Assembly (NCBI RefSeq): GCF_013359695.1 | Contig: NZ_JABFMU010000053.1 | Location: 1-44,371, forward strand | DNA from: Pseudomonas sp. C2B4 | GTDB lineage: Bacteria > Pseudomonadota > Gammaproteobacteria > Pseudomonadales > Pseudomonadaceae | Direction: 5' to 3' | Length of the DNA stretch: 44,371 nucleotides | Shown: positions 15,362 through 23,772 of the stretch, one piece after another | Position numbering within the stretch: the stretch's first letter is position 1 | Layout of the letters: every line of letters starts with the position of its first letter | Made by a program: the position numbers and the translations under genes | Notes under the pieces: generated by a model | What the model was told of the DNA's origin: nothing | The model's input: only the letters and a program-made list of their open reading frames with translations | The model's database searches: none

Positions 15362-15688
15362 TCACACCTCCCGCCGCACCGGATAACGCTTGATCACCTC
15401 CAGAAACTCGATCCGGCGTTCACTGGCCAACAACTCCGGGAGCAACCGCTCGTATTCCTGGCGATACGGCTTGCTCAGGTGACGGGTGATGAAGTCTTCC
15501 TTGCTGCAATTCCAGGTTTCGTAGAGCACCAAGGTGTTCGGTTCTTCCTGGAGTTGGTGCACCCAGGTGTTGACGAAGTCCGGTTCGGCGGACATCTGGT
15601 GCACCACATCCAGCAGGCGTTCCCTGGTTTCGGTGAATCGTTCGGGCTTGGCCGGCAGGTAAACGATAAACGCGACTTGATCACTCAT
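15362..15688 (-). CDS. Putative quinol monooxygenase (ABM domain)
   Basis: This 108-residue antibiotic-biosynthesis-monooxygenase-type ferredoxin-like fold protein begins VAFIVYLPAKPERFTETRER, with NTLVLYETWNCSKEDFITRH in the middle and HLSKPYRQEY after it. Members act as cofactor-free dimeric monooxygenases of quinols or are of unknown role. GGAGGTGATG precedes the ATG. It is 28 bp downstream of the glutathione transferase gene on the same strand, so the two are probably one transcript, perhaps in handling of quinones or electrophiles. Confidence 0.85.
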   Translation of the reverse strand: MSDQVAFIVYLPAKPERFTETRERLLDVVHQMSAEPDFVNTWVHQLQEEPNTLVLYETWNCSKEDFITRHLSKPYRQEYERLLPELLASERRIEFLEVIKRYPVRREV

Positions 15689-15716
15689 GTCATCACCTCC
15701 AGATGGCGGGAACGGC

Positions 15717-16391
15717 TTATTGAGCCTGGTTTTGCGGGAACAGGTTGCGGCGGGTTTCTTCGTCGAATTCGGCTTTCAGCACCAGTTTTTCCTTCAGGCC
15801 GAGGGCGCGTTGGGCCGCCGGGCGGGCGCTGATTTCATCGAACAGGCGCTTGACGTGCGGATAGGCCGCCAGACCGTTTTCGCCGAGGATGTACGGCGCG
15901 TAGTTGGCCCAGCCCCAGAGGGCCATGTCGGCGATGCCGTAGTTGCCGCCGGCCAGATACTGATGTTCGGCCAGGCGCTGATCGAGTACGCGGTAATGGC
16001 GTTCGACTTCCTTGAAATAGCGGTTTTTCGCGTAGGGCAGGTCTTCCGGCGCGTGATGCAGGAAGTGCACGGCCTGACCGGAGAACGGCGACAGGCCGGT
16101 GGCGATGAACATCAGCCACGACAACAGTTCGGCATTGCCGGCAGCGGTGGTCGGCAGGAAGCGTTGATGCTTTTGTGCCAGGTGCAGCAGGATGGCCTGG
16201 GAGTCGAAGACGGTGGCGTCGCCATCGACCAGCGCTGGGACCTTGGCGTTCGGGTTGATCGCCAGGAAAGCAGGCAGGTGTTGCTCACCCTTGAAGGTAT
16301 CGACGCCAATCAGCTCGTAGGGCGTTTGCAGTTCTTCGAGCAGCAGGGCGACTTTCATTGGGTTGGGTGAAGGATGGAAAAAGAATTTCAT
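15717..16391 (-). CDS. Glutathione S-transferase family protein
   Basis: This cytosolic GST has 224 residues. The N-terminal thioredoxin-like domain contains FFFHPSPNPMKVALLLEE (Ser/Asn-type active site), NAKVPALVDGDATVFDSQAI with the cis-Pro glutathione site, and ILLHLA. The helical C-terminal domain has YGIADMALWGWANYAP with the conserved N-capping Asp. I chose ATG 16391 (GAGG eight bases before) rather than 16409. It is upstream of the monooxygenase gene in what is likely one operon. It resembles the YghU/Ure2-like group; the substrate is unknown. Confidence 0.9.
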   Translation of the reverse strand: MKFFFHPSPNPMKVALLLEELQTPYELIGVDTFKGEQHLPAFLAINPNAKVPALVDGDATVFDSQAILLHLAQKHQRFLPTTAAGNAELLSWLMFIATGLSPFSGQAVHFLHHAPEDLPYAKNRYFKEVERHYRVLDQRLAEHQYLAGGNYGIADMALWGWANYAPYILGENGLAAYPHVKRLFDEISARPAAQRALGLKEKLVLKAEFDEETRRNLFPQNQAQ

Positions 16392-16475
16392 GGTGTAGGC
16401 CTCAGTCATCAGTGGGTTGTGAACTGAGGCTGATGTTGGGCGAAACCTGTTCGATTGACGTACGGAGTTGTTGGG

Positions 16476-17393
16476 CTACTCGTGCGAAACCATCGAAGGT
16501 GTTGCAGGGGCCTTGAGCGTCGGTTGCGCTGTAGCAATCACCGCGCCGGCAATGATCAGCAGCGCGGGGATCATCAGGATCGGGCTGGCATGGCTACGTC
16601 CGACGACGATCAGTAGCAGGGTGGAAATCAGCGGTGCCAGGTAGGACAACGCGCCCAGGGTAGCCAGGCTGCCGTGTTTGGTGGCGTGGTCCCAGGCAAA
16701 AAACGCCAGCCCCGCAGGGCCCAGTCCGATCACGACAATCGCGGTCCATTGCCTTGCGTCGGGCCATACCGTGGTTTCGAAGGCGAGGTGACAGATCAGT
16801 CCGCCCAACGCCGACATGCCGCAGATGCCGCCGATGATGCTGCTCGGCACCTCGCTGAACCGTCGGTTGACCACCGAATAACCGGCCCAGATCACAGCAC
16901 AGCCAAATGCTGCGAGGTAACCGGGGATTGGCATGGCGGCGGTGGTGTCCGAGCCGCGCTGCTGCATGATGAACGCCGTACCCGCCAGGCCCAGCAGGGC
17001 GCCGAGCACTTGCCGCTTGTGCAACTTTTCGCCGCCGGCGAAGGCCGAGAGCAGGACCAGCAACAGTGGCCACAGGTAGTTGATCAGGCTGGCTTCGGCC
17101 GCTGGTGCGGCCTTGAGCGCGAAAAAATACAGTGCGTGATAAATGAAGATGCCGACAAACCCTGTCGCCCATACCGCCCAGGGCTGGCGCCAGCTGTTGA
17201 AACCGCAGAGCCCGCGTCGACCCAGAATGACCAGGCTGGCGATAAACGCCACGGCAAAACTCAGCGCCAGTACTTCAAACGGTGGCAGGCCTTCGGTGAG
17301 GGTGGTCAACAGCGCCAGGCAGGACCAGAGGAAGATGGCGATCACACCGACCGCCGTGGCGGAGTGGGCACTACGGACGCGAGACGTGGCCAT
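16476..17393 (-). CDS. EamA/DMT-family inner-membrane exporter
   Basis: This protein of 305 residues has ten predicted hydrophobic segments in two EamA repeats, for example GVIAIFLWSCLALLTTLTEG and WATGFVGIFIYHALYFFAL. Later segments such as AVIWAGYSVVNRRF and GLGPAGLAFFAWDHATKHG resemble YddG-type aromatic amino-acid exporters of the drug/metabolite superfamily. GAAGGAAC precedes the ATG. It stands 57 bp downstream of another membrane protein gene on the same strand. The transported compound is not predictable from sequence alone. Confidence 0.88.
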   Translation of the reverse strand: MATSRVRSAHSATAVGVIAIFLWSCLALLTTLTEGLPPFEVLALSFAVAFIASLVILGRRGLCGFNSWRQPWAVWATGFVGIFIYHALYFFALKAAPAAEASLINYLWPLLLVLLSAFAGGEKLHKRQVLGALLGLAGTAFIMQQRGSDTTAAMPIPGYLAAFGCAVIWAGYSVVNRRFSEVPSSIIGGICGMSALGGLICHLAFETTVWPDARQWTAIVVIGLGPAGLAFFAWDHATKHGSLATLGALSYLAPLISTLLLIVVGRSHASPILMIPALLIIAGAVIATAQPTLKAPATPSMVSHE

Positions 17394-17449
17394 GTCTGTT
17401 CCTTCAGTCGTTGAACGGGCGACTTCCTTGCCCGATGACCTGATGCAGC

Positions 17450-18247
17450 TTAGCGCTTGATCGCGGTTCGTCCAGCGTCCGCCGCCACCGGAGCGACGGG
17501 ACGCGCCAGCAAGCGCCGGGTCACGCCCAGCATCGCCAACGACACCGCTACGCCGAGGGCAAATGCACTCATCCCCATGTTCGGCAACGCCAGCGCCAGG
17601 ACCAGGCAGAACGCCGAGAACGAATACATGCCGGTGGCCGTCGCCCGCAACAAGGCGGCGGTAAATGCAGGGCCACGGGTTTGCTGGGAAAACACCGCCA
17701 TCACGCTGCCCAACACCGGGAACACCGCGAGCAGCCCGCTCCAGCGGTCGCCGACGGTGCTGGCAAGCAGCGTAACGGCCAGCGTCAGCAGGGCGCCCGC
17801 CACCATGCGCAGCAGCAATTTATCGGACTTCGGTGCCGGACCGGAAACGATCGGTTGTACCGACGGAAACAGGAAGGGCGCAGCCAAAAGGGCTGTCGCG
17901 GCGGCGATTACCGAGACTGCCAGCGACGGTGGAATCAACGACAGCACCACGGCAGCCGCGGCCCATACCAGCAGCGAAATCGTCAACGCCAGCGGCCATC
18001 CGGTTCGTTGCGCGACCTGCGCGTAGGTCACGCAGAAAGCAATCATCGCGAACATGGCCGACAGCGCCGCCAGGGCCGATTGGGCGGCAAACTGTTCACC
18101 CTGTTCGATGGCCAGGAAGAACAGGATCGGCCCGACCACCACCGGTAACCCCGACAACCAGCCCGCCACACTCGGCCCCCAGCGTTTGCCGGCCAGGGAG
18201 ATCAGCAGCAGGAAGCCTGGAATCACCAGCAGTTTGAGTATCAGCAC
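17450..18247 (-). CDS. Uncharacterised multi-spanning inner-membrane protein
   Basis: This protein has about 265 residues and roughly nine hydrophobic segments. It begins MLILKLLVIPGFLLLISLAG and has LSGLPVVVGPILFFLAIEQG early. I prefer the GTG start at 18247, which has GGAGAAG eight bases upstream. An ATG at 18280 would overlap the predicted -10 GATAAT of the promoter at about 18276-18304. It has no recognised transport motif. The same-strand exporter gene lies 57 bp downstream. A palindromic GntR-type operator candidate overlaps the promoter. Confidence 0.75.
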   Translation of the reverse strand: MLILKLLVIPGFLLLISLAGKRWGPSVAGWLSGLPVVVGPILFFLAIEQGEQFAAQSALAALSAMFAMIAFCVTYAQVAQRTGWPLALTISLLVWAAAAVVLSLIPPSLAVSVIAAATALLAAPFLFPSVQPIVSGPAPKSDKLLLRMVAGALLTLAVTLLASTVGDRWSGLLAVFPVLGSVMAVFSQQTRGPAFTAALLRATATGMYSFSAFCLVLALALPNMGMSAFALGVAVSLAMLGVTRRLLARPVAPVAADAGRTAIKR

Positions 18248-18275
18248 GGGTACTTCTCCAACGTGTGTCAGGGGC

Positions 18276-18319
18276 AACATTATCAGGATTGTTTTATGTG
18301 TACACAATTTATGTATACA
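18276..18319 (-). promoter_or_regulatory. Promoter with GntR-like palindromes
   Basis: TGTGTACACA (18297-18306) and TGTATACA (18312-18319) are palindromes whose centres are about 14 bp apart. On the minus strand TTGTGT and GATAAT, 17 bases apart, form a good sigma-70 promoter and the palindromes cover the -35 box. This layout suggests repression by a regulator encoded elsewhere. Confidence 0.55.
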
Positions 18320-18346
18320 AAAATCCATTTCCTGTAAGAGGGAACC

Positions 18347-18443
18347 CTGTGGCGAGGGGATTTATCCCCGTTGGGTCGCAAAGCGGCCCCAAAAAAGAGG
18401 GGACTGCTGCGCAGTCCAACGGGGATAAATCCCCTCGCCACAG
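18347..18443. repeat. Inverted repeat of the GTGGCGAGGGGATT family
   Basis: CTGTGGCGAGGGGATTTATC and its complement form long, nearly perfect outer arms. Inner blocks GCAAAGCGGCCCC and GGACTGCTGCGCAGTCC add a second hairpin. It is the second of three copies in the window. Confidence 0.85.
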
Positions 18444-18522
18444 AGCTCGCTCCTGCACAGGGTGTTGTGTGTGTGCCGAACCGTCTAATCTGGGCGCTTC
18501 CCACCTGTTGACGGATCATCGC

Positions 18523-19842
18523 GTGAAATTCAGTTTGCCCAAAGTCGGTACCGCGCCGTTTTGCCCGCCGGAAGTGGCGGGCACCGTAGCCGTTGACCCC
18601 GGCGCCTCATTTTTCAAACGAGTCCTGCGCTTTGCCGGCCCCGGATTGCTGGTGTCCATCGGCTACATGGATCCTGGCAACTGGGCCACCGCCATCGAGG
18701 CGGGGTCGCGGTTTGGCTACAGCCTGTTGTTCGTGGTGCTGCTGGCGAGTCTGGCAGGGATGGTGGTGCAGTGCCTGTGTTCGCGGCTGGGCATCGCCAC
18801 CGGGCGTGATCTGGCGCAGCTGTGCCGGGAACGCTACAGCACACGGACGGCGCGCACGCAGTGGGTGCTGGCGGAAATCTCGATCATTGCCACCGACCTC
18901 GCCGAAGTGCTGGGTTGTGCCCTGGCGTTCCATCTGCTGCTGGGGTGTTCGCTGACCTTTGGTATCGCCCTGACCGCGTTCGACACCTTGCTGGTGCTGG
19001 CCCTGCAAAACCGTGGTTTCCGTCGTCTGGAAGCGATCATGTTGGTGCTGGTGGGCACCATTGGCGCGTGTTTCTTTGTCGAGCTGCTGCTGATCAAGCC
19101 TTACTGGCCGGATGTGGCTCAGGGTTTCACGCCGTCATTGTCCGCGCTCGCCGACGCTGCGCCGCTGTACCTGGCCATCGGTATTCTCGGCGCCACGGTG
19201 ATGCCGCATAACCTGTACCTGCACACCTCGATCGTGCAAACGCGATTGATCGGCAAGGACCAGGCCAGCAAGCAGGATGCGGTCAAGCTGGCGCGCATCG
19301 ACACCATTGGCTCCCTGGCCCTGGCGCTCATGGTCAACGCGGCAATCCTGATCCTCGCCGCCGCCGCGTTTCACCAGAGCGGGCATACCGATGTGGTCGA
19401 CATCCAGGACGCCTATCACTTGCTCGATCCCTTGGTGGGCGGGGCGCTGGCCAGCGTGTTGTTCGGCGTCGCGTTGCTGGCATCGGGGCAGAGTTCGACC
19501 TTCACCGGCACCATCGCCGGCCAGGTCATCATGGAGGGCTTCCTGAACCTGCGACTGCCATGCTGGCAACGGCGTTTGATCACCCGTGGACTGGCGCTGA
19601 TCCCGGCGTTCATTGGCGTGTGGCTGATGGGTGACGATGCGGTGGGCAAGCTGTTGGTGCTGAGCCAGGTGGTGCTGAGCCTGCAGTTGCCGTTTGCGTT
19701 GTATCCGCTGATTCGCATGACCAACGATCAGAAGTTGATGGGGCCATTTGTGAATCGCTGGCCGACGCGGGTCTTGGCCTGGGGGCTTTTTGTAGTGATC
19801 AGCGGGGCTAACAGTTGGTTGATCCTGCAGCTTTTTGGGTGA
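18523..19842 (+). CDS. mntH: Nramp-family divalent metal (Mn2+/Fe2+) transporter
   Basis: This proton-coupled metal importer has 439 residues and eleven predicted helices. Landmarks are the helix-1 motif VSIGYMDPGNWATAIEAGSR containing DPGN, which binds the metal, and helix 6 with GATVMPHNLYLHTS, which contains MPH. LLASGQSSTFTGTIAGQVIM and the terminal ISGANSWLILQLFG are also present. The start is GTG 18523 with a weak GGAT upstream; the frame runs further upstream through a repeat and is not used. No MntR or Fur site is obvious in the short leader, most of which is the repeat. Confidence 0.93.
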   Translation: MKFSLPKVGTAPFCPPEVAGTVAVDPGASFFKRVLRFAGPGLLVSIGYMDPGNWATAIEAGSRFGYSLLFVVLLASLAGMVVQCLCSRLGIATGRDLAQLCRERYSTRTARTQWVLAEISIIATDLAEVLGCALAFHLLLGCSLTFGIALTAFDTLLVLALQNRGFRRLEAIMLVLVGTIGACFFVELLLIKPYWPDVAQGFTPSLSALADAAPLYLAIGILGATVMPHNLYLHTSIVQTRLIGKDQASKQDAVKLARIDTIGSLALALMVNAAILILAAAAFHQSGHTDVVDIQDAYHLLDPLVGGALASVLFGVALLASGQSSTFTGTIAGQVIMEGFLNLRLPCWQRRLITRGLALIPAFIGVWLMGDDAVGKLLVLSQVVLSLQLPFALYPLIRMTNDQKLMGPFVNRWPTRVLAWGLFVVISGANSWLILQLFG

Positions 19843-19850
19843 CAGGGCGG

Positions 19851-19944
19851 GCCTCTTCGCGGGCAAGCCCGCTCCCACAGTAATCGAGGTGTTGCCTGAT
19901 TTTTTGACCAATGCAAACCCTGTGGGAGCGGGCTTGCCCGCGAT
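19851..19944. repeat. REP pair, GCGGGCAAGCCCGC family
   Basis: GGCCTCTTCGCGGGCAAGCC pairs with TGTGGGAGCGGGCTTGCCCG. The element lies between the convergent mntH and LysR genes. Confidence 0.86.
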
Positions 19945-19959
19945 GAACGATAACGCGGT

Positions 19960-20853
19960 CTATCGCTGAAACGCGTGCACCACAAAATCAATAAACACCC
20001 GAGTCTTGGCCGGCATCAGCGTCCGGCCCGGGTAATACAACGAGATCACCCCCGCATCCCCGTGCCAGTCCGGCAACAGGCGCACCAGCTCGCCGCGCTG
20101 GATGTTCGGCAAGACATCGGACAGCACCAGCAACGTCACCCCCAGCCCGAGAATCGCGGCTTCACGCATGGCCGCCGGATCGTTGAGCACGATGTTTTCG
20201 TTCATGCTGGCCGGCATTTCATTGCCTGTCGCATCGCGCATGACCCACTGACGAATCCGTCCGGTACGGGAACCGCGCATCACGATGCCTTGATGCCGGG
20301 ACAAATCTGCCGGACTTACAGGGGCCGTGCAGGAAGCCAGATAAGCCGGTGACGCCACGGCCACCACCTGCGCCGGTGCCAGGGTTCGGGAGATGACCCC
20401 CGGCGTCAATTCGAAACCACCGCCGATGGCCGCGTCGTACCCTTCGGCGATCAGGTCCACGGCGCGGTTTTCGAAATGCCATTCCGGGCGGATCAGCGGG
20501 TAACGCGCCAGGAACGCCGGCAACAGCGGCAGGATATGGCCGATGCCGAAGGTCGGTGCCAGGCTGACCTTGAGCACACCCGCAGGCTCGCCCCGGTCGG
20601 TGGTGACTGCGTTGATCGCGGCTTGCAGCGCCTCCAGATTGCCACCGATGTTGGCCAGGAAACCTTCGCCGGCCTCGGTCAGGGACAACTTGCGGGTCGA
20701 GCGCTGGAACAGGCGCACGCCGATGTTGCGTTCCAGGGTCGCCACGTTGCGACTGACGGCGGCCGGGGTCAGGGCGAGCAGGCGGGCTGCGGCGGAAAAG
20801 CTCCCGGTTTCGGCGCTGCGCACAAAGGATTCGAGGTTGGCGAGGGTTTCCAT
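19960..20853 (-). CDS. LysR-family transcriptional regulator
   Basis: The winged helix-turn-helix is at residues 1-62 (ETGSFSAAARLLALTPAAVS, VATLERNIGVRLFQRSTRKL) of a 297-residue protein. The substrate domain follows (LAPTFGIGHILPLLPAFLAR, AAILGLGVTLLVLSDVLPNI). I chose ATG 20853, with AGG nine bases upstream. It is divergent from the SDR gene at 20967, and TTGAA-GATCA-TTCAA (20876-20890) in the shared spacer is a typical LysR site with T-N11-A form. It therefore probably controls the SDR-reductase operon and itself. Confidence 0.92.
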   Translation of the reverse strand: METLANLESFVRSAETGSFSAAARLLALTPAAVSRNVATLERNIGVRLFQRSTRKLSLTEAGEGFLANIGGNLEALQAAINAVTTDRGEPAGVLKVSLAPTFGIGHILPLLPAFLARYPLIRPEWHFENRAVDLIAEGYDAAIGGGFELTPGVISRTLAPAQVVAVASPAYLASCTAPVSPADLSRHQGIVMRGSRTGRIRQWVMRDATGNEMPASMNENIVLNDPAAMREAAILGLGVTLLVLSDVLPNIQRGELVRLLPDWHGDAGVISLYYPGRTLMPAKTRVFIDFVVHAFQR

Positions 20854-20875
20854 GGTCAGAACCTGATAGTAATGC

Positions 20876-20890
20876 TTGAAGATCATTCAA
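20876..20890. promoter_or_regulatory. Candidate LysR operator
   Basis: TTGAAGATCATTCAA has perfect 5-bp arms around GATCA. It sits 22 bp upstream of the LysR start and 76 bp upstream of the divergent SDR start, the usual place for a site shared by both. Confidence 0.5.
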
Positions 20891-20966
20891 ATCATTACCC
20901 GCTAATCAGGCGCTAATGGCAAGCGCAGTATTCACTCCATCCCCAACCCACGGAGTGAAAAGCACC

Positions 20967-21716
20967 ATGACGTCTCATCTTCCCCTTGCCGGCAAAACCG
21001 CACTGGTCACCGGCGGCTCCCGTTCCATCGGCGCGGCCATCGCCAAGCGCCTGGCGGCCGACGGTGCCAACGTCGTACTCACGTTCAGCGCTTCGCCGGC
21101 CAAGGCGTTTGCGGTGGTGCAGGGCATCGAAGCCGCGGGCGGCCGTGCCCTGGCGATTGCCGCCGACGCCGGTGATCCGGTGGCGGTGCGTGGCGCGGTG
21201 ACGCGCACTCTCGAAGCGTTCGGCAGCCTCGACATTCTGGTCAACAACGCCGGCATCGCCCTGGGCGGGCCGATCGAGGACATCAGTTTCGATGACTACC
21301 AACGGATGATCGCGGTCAACGTCACTGGAGTATTTGTCGCCACCCAGGAAGCGGCACGCACCATGAAGGCGGGTGGTCGGATCATTCATATAGGCTCGTC
21401 GATGACCCATTACGCCGCGTTCCCCACCGCGTCGCTCTACACCCTGACCAAGGGCGCCATCGCCGGTTTCAACCGCAGCCTGGCCCGAGATCTGGGACCC
21501 AAGGGCATCACCGTCAACACGGTTCACCCGGGCCCGACCGACACCGACATGAACCCGGACGGCGGCCCGGTCAGCGAAATCGTCGGCCCCGGCATCGCCA
21601 TCGGCCGTTACGGCAAACCCGAAGACATCGCCAGCGTCGTGGCCTTTCTGGCCAGCCCTGACGCAGCGTTCGTCACGGCCGCCGACATCATTGCCGACGG
21701 TGGTTTCACCGCCTGA
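20967..21716 (+). CDS. Short-chain dehydrogenase/reductase, FabG-like
   Basis: This classical SDR has 249 residues. It shows the NADP-binding TALVTGGSRSIGAAIAKRLA, the NNAGIALGGP motif, the catalytic Ser in HIGSSMTHYAAFP and the YTLTKGA motif (Tyr-x3-Lys). PGPTDTDMNPD follows, and the protein ends VTAADIIADGGFTA. It is annotated in relatives as 3-oxoacyl-ACP reductase or SDR of unknown substrate. CGGAGTG precedes the ATG. It forms a two-gene operon with the reductase-like gene 18 bp downstream and faces a LysR regulator. Confidence 0.92.
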   Translation: MTSHLPLAGKTALVTGGSRSIGAAIAKRLAADGANVVLTFSASPAKAFAVVQGIEAAGGRALAIAADAGDPVAVRGAVTRTLEAFGSLDILVNNAGIALGGPIEDISFDDYQRMIAVNVTGVFVATQEAARTMKAGGRIIHIGSSMTHYAAFPTASLYTLTKGAIAGFNRSLARDLGPKGITVNTVHPGPTDTDMNPDGGPVSEIVGPGIAIGRYGKPEDIASVVAFLASPDAAFVTAADIIADGGFTA

Positions 21717-21734
21717 TCAACTGAGGAAAACAGC

Positions 21735-22337
21735 ATGAGTACGATTGGAATCATCGGCGCCGGCGCCATCGGTGCAGCGTTCGCCCGGGCACTGTCGCGC
21801 CAGGGCATTGAAGTGGTTATCGCCAACAGCCGCGGTCCGCAGTCCCTGGTTGATTTGGTCGGCGAACTCGGGCCCACCGCACGCGCCGGCACTCGCGAAG
21901 AAGCGGCTGCGCAGGCCATCGTGCTGGTGGCGGTGAACTGGTCGAAGTTGCCGGTCGCACTGGCCGGACTGCCGGATTTCGGCGGACGGATCGTGATCGA
22001 TGCGAACAATCCGATCGAGGCACCGCTGTTCAAGGCGGTGGACCTGCAGGGTCGGGTATCCAGTGAAGTGTTTGCCGAGTGGGTGCCCGGGGCACGGGTG
22101 GTGAAGGCGTTCAATCACCTTCAGGCGCATCTGGTCGATGGCGATCCGGCGGCGGAGGGTGGTCGCAGGGTGTTGTTCTTTTCGGGGGATTCGGCACAGG
22201 CCAAGGTTGAAGTGGCGGCGTTGATCGAGCGCCTGGGGTTCTTCGGTGTTGATCTGGGGGCGTTGAGTGTCGGCGGGCGTCTGGTGCAGTTTCCGGGTGG
22301 ACCGCTGCCAGCGTTGAATCTGGTGAAATTCGTTTGA
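21735..22337 (+). CDS. NADPH-dependent reductase, F420/NADP oxidoreductase-like fold
   Basis: This 200-residue Rossmann protein begins MSTIGIIGAGAIGAAFARAL with a GxGxxG dinucleotide site. ANSRGPQSL follows, suggesting NADP by the Ser-Arg pair after beta-2. VIDANNPIE and VVKAFNHLQ match the small NAD(P)-binding family related to F420-dependent NADP reductases, which in pseudomonads probably act on other substrates. GAGGAAAA gives a strong ribosome site. It follows the SDR gene by 18 bp. A repeat lies downstream. Confidence 0.87.
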   Translation: MSTIGIIGAGAIGAAFARALSRQGIEVVIANSRGPQSLVDLVGELGPTARAGTREEAAAQAIVLVAVNWSKLPVALAGLPDFGGRIVIDANNPIEAPLFKAVDLQGRVSSEVFAEWVPGARVVKAFNHLQAHLVDGDPAAEGGRRVLFFSGDSAQAKVEVAALIERLGFFGVDLGALSVGGRLVQFPGGPLPALNLVKFV

Positions 22338-22382
22338 GATGAGGGGAAAAGAACCCGGTGTACCTGCGGCTAGAGAGCTTTT

Positions 22383-22496
22383 TGTGGCGAGGGGATTCAT
22401 CCCCGTTGGGTTGCGCAGCAACCCCAAAATATCGGTAATTTCGAAGATTTTGGGGAGCGCTTCGCACTCCAACGGGGATAAATCCCCTCGCCACAG
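22383..22496. repeat. Inverted repeat of the GTGGCGAGGGGATT family, longest copy
   Basis: Outer arms TGTGGCGAGGGGATTCATCC and its complement are as in the copies at 9434 and 18347. The central part differs (CCCCAAAATATCGGTAATTT) and contains its own CCCCAAAAT/ATTTTGGGG hairpin. Confidence 0.83.
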
Positions 22497-22579
22497 AAGC
22501 ATCTGATCGACTCAGGGCACCGGGTGTTTTTCCAGCCTGCGCGGCTCTTCGTGGGTCCCCGCGCAGTCTGTTGAACGCT

Positions 22580-23761
22580 TTACGCTCGCTCGATCGCCAG
22601 CGCCACGCCCTGACCACCACCGATGCACAGGGTAGCCAGGCCTTTCTTGGCGTCGCGCTTGATCATTTCGTGCAGCAGGGTCACCAGCACGCGGCAGCCC
22701 GAAGCACCGATCGGGTGGCCCAGGGCGATGGCGCCGCCGTTGACGTTGACCTTGCCCAAGTCCCATTCCAGGTCCTTGGCCACGGCCAGCGATTGCGCGG
22801 CGAAGGCTTCGTTAGCTTCGATCAGGTCCAGCTGATCGATGGACCAGCCAGCCTTGTCCAGGCAGCGGCGGGTCGCCGACACCGGGCCGATGCCCATGAT
22901 CGCCGGGTCCACGCCTGCGTTGGCGTAGGCAGCGATTCTTGCCAGCACCGGCAGGCCCAGGGCCTTGGCTTTTTCGGCGCTCATCAGGATCACGGCGGCG
23001 GCACCGTCGTTCAACGACGAAGCGTTACCGGCGGTCACCGAACCGTCCTTCTTGAAGGCCGGCTTGAGCTTGCCCAGGGATTCGGCGGTGGTGCCGGCCC
23101 GAGGCTGCTCGTCGGTGGCGAAGGACAACGGGTCGCCCTTGCGCTGCGGGATCAGGATCGGCGTGATCTCATCGGCAAAACGCCCGGCTTCGATGGCAGC
23201 CGTGGCTTTCTGCTGCGAGGCGGCGGCGAATGCATCCTGCTGCTCGCGGCTGATGCCGTACTTGTCCACCAGATTTTCGGCGGTGATGCCCATGTGGTAG
23301 TCGTTGAACGCATCCCACAGGCCGTCGCTGATCATGGTGTCGACGATTTGCGAGTGGCCCATGCGCAGGCCGGTGCGGGCACCGGGCAGGACATAGTTGG
23401 CCAGGCTCATGCTTTCCTGGCCGCCAGCTATGATCACGTCGGCGTCGCCGCAACGGATCGCCTGGGTAGCCAGGTGCAGGGCCTTGAGGCCCGAGCCGCA
23501 AACCTTGTTAAGGGTCATGGCGGGAACGGCGACAGGCAGGCCGGCCTTGATCGAGGCCTGGCGCGCAGGGTTCTGCCCGGCGCCGGCGGTCAACACCTGG
23601 CCCATGATGACTTCATCGACTTCGGCAGGGTTCAGCCCGGTTTGCGCCAGCAACTGGCGGATCACCGCTGCGCCCAGGTCCACTGCGGACACATTGGCCA
23701 GGGCACCCTGGAAGCTGCCGATCGCGGTACGCGTGGCGGCAACAATGACGACTTCTTGCAT
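22580..23761 (-). CDS. atoB: Acetyl-CoA C-acetyltransferase (thiolase)
   Basis: This 393-residue thiolase has the family length. The acyl-enzyme Cys is in NKVCGSGLKALHLA (near residue 88). The C-terminal motifs are NVNGGAIALGHPIGASG (His) and LCIGGGQGVALAIER (Cys of CxG). It splits acetoacetyl-CoA into two acetyl-CoA. The start at 23761 has GAGGAA upstream. It lies 11 bp after the CoA-transferase B subunit, so dhcA-dhcB-atoB form one operon that converts a 3-oxo acid into acetyl-CoA. Confidence 0.95.
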   Translation of the reverse strand: MQEVVIVAATRTAIGSFQGALANVSAVDLGAAVIRQLLAQTGLNPAEVDEVIMGQVLTAGAGQNPARQASIKAGLPVAVPAMTLNKVCGSGLKALHLATQAIRCGDADVIIAGGQESMSLANYVLPGARTGLRMGHSQIVDTMISDGLWDAFNDYHMGITAENLVDKYGISREQQDAFAAASQQKATAAIEAGRFADEITPILIPQRKGDPLSFATDEQPRAGTTAESLGKLKPAFKKDGSVTAGNASSLNDGAAAVILMSAEKAKALGLPVLARIAAYANAGVDPAIMGIGPVSATRRCLDKAGWSIDQLDLIEANEAFAAQSLAVAKDLEWDLGKVNVNGGAIALGHPIGASGCRVLVTLLHEMIKRDAKKGLATLCIGGGQGVALAIERA

Positions 23762-23772
23762 GGAATGATTCC

